Assembly: GCA_013289765.1 (NCBI GenBank)
Contig: JABCZI010000006.1
Span: 235,844 to 299,843, forward strand
Length of the DNA: 64,000 bases
Origin: Acidobacteriota bacterium
GTDB lineage: Bacteria; Acidobacteriota; Terriglobia; Terriglobales; Acidobacteriaceae
Direction: 5' to 3'
Below are positions 59,583 through 64,000 of the stretch, piece after piece. Every line of letters starts with the position of its first letter. The stretch's first letter is position 1. A program made the translations under genes and the position numbers. The notes under the pieces are model-generated. The model saw only the letters and a program-made list of their open reading frames with translations, was not told where the DNA came from and ran no database searches.

Positions 59583-60637
59583 GCGCTCCGGCCGCCGCAG
59601 TTGCCGAATCCGCACCCGTCCGGTTCCGCGATCCGCAAATCGAGATGGCGCACGGTGCCGGAGGCAAAGCCAGCCGCAAGCTTGTCGAAGGCCTTTTTGC
59701 TCCCCTGCTTTTTGGCACGGCGCCCGGACCACTCGGAGATGCCGCGCAGGTCGACATCGACGGCACAAAAGTTGCGATCACTACCGACAGTTTTGTGGTC
59801 AAGCCGCTGACCTTTCCCGGCGGTTCCATTGGGGAACTTGCGGTGAACGGCACGGTGAACGACCTCGCGGTTTCGGGCGCCAGGGCAGAAGCCCTCGTAG
59901 TCAGCTATGTTCTCGAAGCCGGCCTGCCGACGCAGGTTCTCGAAGCCGAAGTTCGAGCCATGGCAAAGGCCGCGCGGGACGCCGGTGTGCGGATCGCTGC
60001 CGGGGACACCAAGGTCGTCGAGCACGGCAAAGCGGACCAGATGTACGTCACTACGACCGGCATTGGCCGCCCGCTTCATGAAGTGACCATCGATCCCCGC
60101 TCGGTGCGCGGGGGCGACAGGATTCTGCTCTCCGGGCCCATCGGCGATCACGGCATCACCATCCTGCTGGCGCGCGGTGAGCTTGATCTCGAAGCCGATC
60201 TTCGTTCTGACACCCGCTCTGTGCTCCCCCTGGTCGAAGCTCTTATTCGCGCCGCCGGCCCGGGCGTCCGCTGGATGCGCGATCCAACTCGCGGCGGAGC
60301 TGCGACATCTCTAAATGAGCTGGCGCGCGACTGCGGACTGGGGATGGTTCTCTTTGAAGATCAGATTCCGGTGCGCGATACCGTGCGCGGAGCTTGCGAA
60401 TTACTGGGGCTGGATCCGCTGCACATTGCGAATGAGGGGCAGTTTCTGGCGGTTGTTTCTGCTGAGTACGCCGACGCCGCAATCAATGCCTTGAGGCTCG
60501 CGCCCGGCGGAAGTGAAGCCCAAGTGATCGGTGAAGTTCGCGAACAGAGTGCCGGGACGGTGCTCGTGACAACTCTTTACGGGGGCAGCCGGATCGTAGA
60601 TATGCTGGTCGGCGATCCCTTGCCGAGAATTTGCTAA
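59516..60637 (+). CDS. hypE: Carbamoyl dehydratase HypE
   Basis: A 373-residue HypE. MAHGAGGKASRKLVEGLFAP, TDSFVVKPLTFPGGSIGELA, VNGTVNDLAVSGARAEAL and IAAGDTKVVE are typical of the PurM/SelD-like fold. The C-terminus is PRIC, whose Cys carries the carbamoyl group that becomes cyanide. The start at ATG 59516 is chosen because ggaagg precedes it; this places the first 22 codons inside hypD in another frame. About 45 residues precede the conserved AHGAGG core, more than usual. Confidence 0.9.
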   Translation: MRRLSQLRVPQGSNGKSELDRLSAPAAAVAESAPVRFRDPQIEMAHGAGGKASRKLVEGLFAPLLFGTAPGPLGDAAQVDIDGTKVAITTDSFVVKPLTFPGGSIGELAVNGTVNDLAVSGARAEALVVSYVLEAGLPTQVLEAEVRAMAKAARDAGVRIAAGDTKVVEHGKADQMYVTTTGIGRPLHEVTIDPRSVRGGDRILLSGPIGDHGITILLARGELDLEADLRSDTRSVLPLVEALIRAAGPGVRWMRDPTRGGAATSLNELARDCGLGMVLFEDQIPVRDTVRGACELLGLDPLHIANEGQFLAVVSAEYADAAINALRLAPGGSEAQVIGEVREQSAGTVLVTTLYGGSRIVDMLVGDPLPRIC

Positions 60638-60647
60638 TACAGACGCT

Positions 60648-61832
60648 ATGGCAACTGCATCTAAGCTCGCCAACCAAATCGATGAGCGCCTGCTCGAGCG
60701 GAATCCATTGTTCGAGGCTTTCTTCTCGCGCGAGGCGCCACGCATGGCGGACGCGTGCCGCGAGATGTCCGAACGATTCCTGCGCGGAGGGCGATTGCTC
60801 GCTTTTGGGCGCGGGCCCTATGCCACGGATGCCCAGCATGTATCGGTGGAGTTCGTTCATCCCGTGATCGTGGGCAAGCGTGCGTTGCCCGCTCTGGATC
60901 TATCGGTTCTCTTTCGACCGTGGCTCGGAGCTATCCTTCGCCCTGAAGATATCGTCATGGGATTCGGTCCCCCGGAGGGCGATCCTGAAGTTTGGGCGAC
61001 GATTCAGGAAGCTCGCCTAAAAGATGCGATGACCTTTGCTCTGCCCGGTGTTGAAGGTTCCTATGCCGTGAATGCTGCTACGCAAGACCCGTTCATGCAC
61101 CAGGAGATGATCGAGGTCCTCTATCACACGCTCTGGGAGACGGTACACGTTTTTTTCGAGCACCGCGAACTGGGCTTTGAGGTGGGCGACTCCGGATTCC
61201 TTTATCCATTTCTCGGTACTGAAAAGCAGGGAACCAGCGATGTTGTGGCCGAAGTAACATCTTCCATCTTGATGAAGGTTCACGATGATGCCAAGCTGCG
61301 CGCGCAAGTCGCACGGGAAGAAGCCGAGCAAATCGGTAACGCCACGCTAGCGATTTATGAGCGTTTACGCCGCGGGGGCAAGCTCATTCTCCTCGGCAAT
61401 GGAGGGTCTGCGACCGACGCCAACGATTTCGCCATCGATTGCGTGCTCCCGCCGCCTGGCTATCAATCTCTCCCCGCGATCTCACTCTCCCTGGAGCCTG
61501 CGAATATCACGGCCGTTGCCAACGACATCGGCGCAGATGCAATTTTCCTTCGCCAGCTGATCGCGCAAGCCCGTCCGGAAGATGTTGCCATCGGCATTTC
61601 CACCAGCGGCGGATCGCGAAACATCATTATGGCGCTCGAAGAAGCGCGGAAGCGAAATATGTTGACCGTGGCGCTGCTCGGCTACGATGGAGGCGAGATC
61701 AAGCACCAGCGGCTGGCTGACTTTCCCGTGGTAGTGGATTGCGACTATATCCCTCGCATTCAGGAAGTGCAGGCTTCCATCTACCACGTCATCCGGGAGT
61801 CGTTGGAGGCGCTGAGCCATGGCCAAGCTTGA
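60648..61832 (+). CDS. Double-SIS-domain protein of the hydrogenase locus
   Basis: A 394-residue protein with two sugar-isomerase (SIS) folds. The C-terminal one (about 215-390) is GmhA-like: GGKLILLGNGGSATDANDFA, GISTSGGSRNIIMALEEARK. The N-terminal one (about 45-190) keeps GGRLLAFGRGPYATDAQHVS but lacks the second loop. SIS domains bind phosphosugars; the duplicated form between hypE and hypF is not part of the standard maturation pathway. It might be a sensor or an unknown accessory. Its stop overlaps the next gene by 14 bp. Confidence 0.82.
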   Translation: MATASKLANQIDERLLERNPLFEAFFSREAPRMADACREMSERFLRGGRLLAFGRGPYATDAQHVSVEFVHPVIVGKRALPALDLSVLFRPWLGAILRPEDIVMGFGPPEGDPEVWATIQEARLKDAMTFALPGVEGSYAVNAATQDPFMHQEMIEVLYHTLWETVHVFFEHRELGFEVGDSGFLYPFLGTEKQGTSDVVAEVTSSILMKVHDDAKLRAQVAREEAEQIGNATLAIYERLRRGGKLILLGNGGSATDANDFAIDCVLPPPGYQSLPAISLSLEPANITAVANDIGADAIFLRQLIAQARPEDVAIGISTSGGSRNIIMALEEARKRNMLTVALLGYDGGEIKHQRLADFPVVVDCDYIPRIQEVQASIYHVIRESLEALSHGQA

Positions 61833-62052
61833 GCTCTATGGAACTGCTCGCTGTCCGCACACCGGCGAAATGCGCGAGTGGCTGGAGTGGAAGCGCAGTG
61901 AGTTTGTGGAGTACGACGTGGAAGCCGATCCCGTGGCGCGCGGGCGCATGCGCGAGATCGCACGTGGCCAGCGCACCGTGCCCATCCTGGTCGAGGACGG
62001 CAAGGTAGTCCAAGTGGGATGGCAAGGTAACGGCTGCATTGTGGACGAATAA
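61819..62052 (+). CDS. Glutaredoxin-like protein, UXX-star family (Cys form)
   Basis: A 77-residue thioredoxin-fold protein: MAKLELYGTARCPHTGEMRE then WLEWKRSEFVEYDVEADPVA and QRTVPILVEDGKVVQVGWQG. It matches the UXX-star family, in which the redox residue is often selenocysteine; here it is Cys in CPHT, with one more Cys near the C-terminus (NGCIV). There is no stem-loop pressure for selenocysteine because no UGA is used. Position between the SIS gene and hypF suggests a thiol-redox task in maturation. Start overlaps the SIS gene by 14 bp. Confidence 0.78.
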   Translation: MAKLELYGTARCPHTGEMREWLEWKRSEFVEYDVEADPVARGRMREIARGQRTVPILVEDGKVVQVGWQGNGCIVDE

Positions 62053-62073
62053 AGCGGACGAGTAGGCAACATA

Positions 62074-64000
62074 ATGGCCAGCGCTTGTTCCATCCGAGTT
62101 CGGGGCATCGTGCAAGGGGTGGGATTCCGTCCCTTTGTCTATCGCTTGGCCTGCGCCAATGCCTTGAATGGATGGGTGCTCAATGCGCAGCAGGGTGTTG
62201 AAATCCATCTCGAAGGCGCGGAGACCGGGCTGGAAGCTTTTGTTCGGGAATTGAAATCTCAGCCGCCACCCGCCGCCTGTATCGCGGAAATCGACGTGCG
62301 GCCTGCCGAGGCAACCGGCCTGCACGAATTCACAATCCGGACCAGCGAACGCCGGGAGCGCCCGACAGTTCGTATTTCACCGGACCTGCCCGTTTGTGAT
62401 GAGTGCCTGAAAGAACTCTTCGATCCAGCCGATCCGCGTTACCTGTATCCCTACATTAACTGCACCAACTGCGGGCCACGCTACAGCGTCGTGCTGGCAC
62501 TCCCTTATGACCGCCCGAACACCACCATGAAGGATTGGCTGCTCGACGACTACTGTGTCGCGGAATACTCCAACCCCGGCGATCGTCGTTTTCACGCGCA
62601 GCCCGTAGCCTGTCCAGCTTGCGGTCCCAGCTACTATCTCCACCCGCAGCTTCAAGCGAACAACGATGAAACCACAGGTGGAAGTGAAGGCAGCATTCGT
62701 CGGGCGGCCGAGATTCTTCGGGCTGGCGGGATTCTCGCGGTGAAAGGACTCGGCGGGTACCATCTGGCATGCGATGCCCGGAATCCCGCAGCCGTCAAGG
62801 CTTTGCGGGATCGCAAATACCGGAAAGAAAAACCCTTTGCCCTGATGGTGCGGGATATTGAACTGGCTCACACTCTAGTCGAGCTTTCTGTTGAAGCGGA
62901 AGCGCTGCTCACTTCGATCGCCCGTCCCATCGTGCTAGCGCCGGCAAGAATCGAACTCAGCGGGGTCGCTCCGGAGAATATCGAACTCGGAGTGATGTTA
63001 CCGTACACCCCTTTGCACCCCCTCCTGTTCGCAGCCGGCGCTCCGGAAATACTGGTCATGACGAGCGCGAATCGGTCGAGTGAGCCGATCGCTTACGAGG
63101 ACGAAGACGCATTGCAGCGTCTGGCGGGAATCGCGGACTCGTTTCTGATTGGGCAGAGGCCGATCGCGCGCCGAGTGGACGACTCCGTGACGCGAGCCGG
63201 GGCCTTCGGTCCCGTAATCCTGCGCCGCGCCCGTGGTTACTCTCCGGGCGCGGTTGCGTCGCTCCCTGCCGAGGGCCCTTTCCTCGCGCTGGGCGCCGAT
63301 CTGAAAAACACCATCACGCTGGTTGTGGCCGGCCAGGCCTTTGTGAGCCAGCACATTGGAGACTTGGATCATTACCAGTCGCTCCATGCATTTCAACAGA
63401 TCATCAAGGACATGGTGTCGATGTACGAAGTCCGCTTGGACGAACTGCTTCTGGTGCACGATCTTCATCCGCAATATCTCTCAACGGCTCACGCCGCAAC
63501 CCTCGGTGTTTCACAAAGCTACGCGGTGCAGCACCATCGCGCACACGTTGCATCTGTGCTTGCGGAACGGGGAGAGTGGACGAAACGAGTCGTAGGCGTA
63601 AGCTTCGACGGCACCGGATACGGAGACGACGGATCGATCTGGGGTGGTGAGATTTTCGTGGGCAGCGTGCAAGAAGGTTTTGAGCGTGTGGCTCATCTGC
63701 GCCGCGCAGCCCTTGCGGGCGGCGACGCTGCCGCGCACTACCCAGTCCAGGCGGCGGCTGGATTCCTTGCCCAGCTAGATAGCTTGCCAGACGTGCTTGC
63801 CGGTCCGTTCGCTTTTCCCAAGCGATACCAGAACGCGATGGAATTGGTACGCAAAGAGGTGCGCACATTTGCTACGAGCTCGGTGGGGCGTCTGTTTGAC
63901 ACCGCTGCAGCGCTTCTCGGGTTTACCCGTGAGGTGACTTTTGAAGGACAGGCCGCGATGTGGCTCGAGCAACTCGCCCGCAGCGCGTCCTTGACGGAGG
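62074..64000 (+). CDS. hypF: Carbamoyltransferase HypF (5' part; runs off the window)
   Basis: The first 642 codons of HypF, open to the window end. Residues 1-90 are the acylphosphatase domain (VRGIVQGVGFRPFVYRLA). Residues about 108-185 carry the zinc fingers (CDECLKELF, NCTNCGPRYS, CPACGPSYY). Residues about 200-390 are the YrdC-like domain (GGILAVKGLGGYHLACDARN, KYRKEKPFALMV). From about 400 the Kae1-like domain begins (ALGADLKNTITLV, VSQHIGDLDHYQSLHAF, GVSFDGTGYGDDGSIWGGEI). HypF makes carbamoyl-AMP and passes the carbamoyl to the HypE cysteine. The start overlaps no other gene. Confidence 0.94.
   Translation, partial: MASACSIRVRGIVQGVGFRPFVYRLACANALNGWVLNAQQGVEIHLEGAETGLEAFVRELKSQPPPAACIAEIDVRPAEATGLHEFTIRTSERRERPTVRISPDLPVCDECLKELFDPADPRYLYPYINCTNCGPRYSVVLALPYDRPNTTMKDWLLDDYCVAEYSNPGDRRFHAQPVACPACGPSYYLHPQLQANNDETTGGSEGSIRRAAEILRAGGILAVKGLGGYHLACDARNPAAVKALRDRKYRKEKPFALMVRDIELAHTLVELSVEAEALLTSIARPIVLAPARIELSGVAPENIELGVMLPYTPLHPLLFAAGAPEILVMTSANRSSEPIAYEDEDALQRLAGIADSFLIGQRPIARRVDDSVTRAGAFGPVILRRARGYSPGAVASLPAEGPFLALGADLKNTITLVVAGQAFVSQHIGDLDHYQSLHAFQQIIKDMVSMYEVRLDELLLVHDLHPQYLSTAHAATLGVSQSYAVQHHRAHVASVLAERGEWTKRVVGVSFDGTGYGDDGSIWGGEIFVGSVQEGFERVAHLRRAALAGGDAAAHYPVQAAAGFLAQLDSLPDVLAGPFAFPKRYQNAMELVRKEVRTFATSSVGRLFDTAAALLGFTREVTFEGQAAMWLEQLARSASLTE

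Noticed and set aside
1..64000. CRISPR array
   Set aside because: No regularly spaced repeats of 20-40 bases with unique spacers were seen; the only tandem repeats are the 16-bp unit at 22705 and the glyQ hexamer.

Overview
The window looks like a chromosomal segment of an acidobacterium (Acidobacteriota, Terriglobia-like; genus not determinable by eye). The pointers are family-level: a VWFA-related protein of the acidobacterial type, a large TonB-dependent receptor with an N-terminal carboxypeptidase-regulatory domain, a GloVer-type tandem-repeat secreted protein, an Hfq-like small protein, a Ser/Thr kinase fused to TPRs, and several short zinc-ribbon proteins of a type I associate with this phylum. 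No database search was possible; all names come from motifs and remembered family features.

Layout. (1) 1-22.7 kb is ordinary chromosome: end of lon, a MoaD-MoaE fusion, surface and secreted proteins, an inositol-monophosphatase-type enzyme, an aconitase-family hydratase with its swivel domain at the N-terminus, a 7Fe ferredoxin, recO, a dihaem cytochrome c, glyQ-glyS and pyruvate phosphate dikinase. (2) At 22,834 lies tRNA-Glu(UUC), followed directly by a convergent tyrosine integrase and an excisionase-like gene, the left edge of an integrated island. From about 24 to 46 kb the DNA is accessory: short isolated genes (an S21, a CRP/FNR regulator, a response regulator, a SYLF protein, a BrkB-family membrane protein, a VOC protein, a 990-residue kinase-TPR protein) mixed with many broken genes (LuxR, PAS, RsbRD-type, UvrD-like, ProC-like, DUF4118, Dps). 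It also holds an AbiEi-type antitoxin with a perfect palindrome upstream and a complete RES/Xre toxin-antitoxin pair. The right border of the island was not found.

(3) From 46.5 kb to the end is one large hydrogen-oxidation locus: a [NiFe]-hydrogenase of the high-affinity actinobacterial type (group 1h, formerly group 5). It contains two intact small-subunit genes separated by a PAS histidine kinase and a NarL-type response regulator, one large subunit, and a tightly packed run of associated genes: a NifU-like protein, two DUF-type proteins, an unrecognised protein, a maturation protease with an N-terminal extra domain, a one-helix protein, a signal-less YceI-family protein, hypC, hypD, hypE, a double-SIS protein, a UXX-star glutaredoxin-like protein and hypF (cut by the window edge). 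hypA and hypB are not seen.

Working together, HypC/D/E/F would build and insert the Fe(CN)2CO group, the protease would trim the 21-residue tail of the large subunit, and the mature cytoplasmic enzyme would oxidise trace H2. The most unusual point is the second small subunit paired with a sensor kinase; by analogy with regulatory hydrogenases it could be part of a hydrogen-sensing device, but this is inference.
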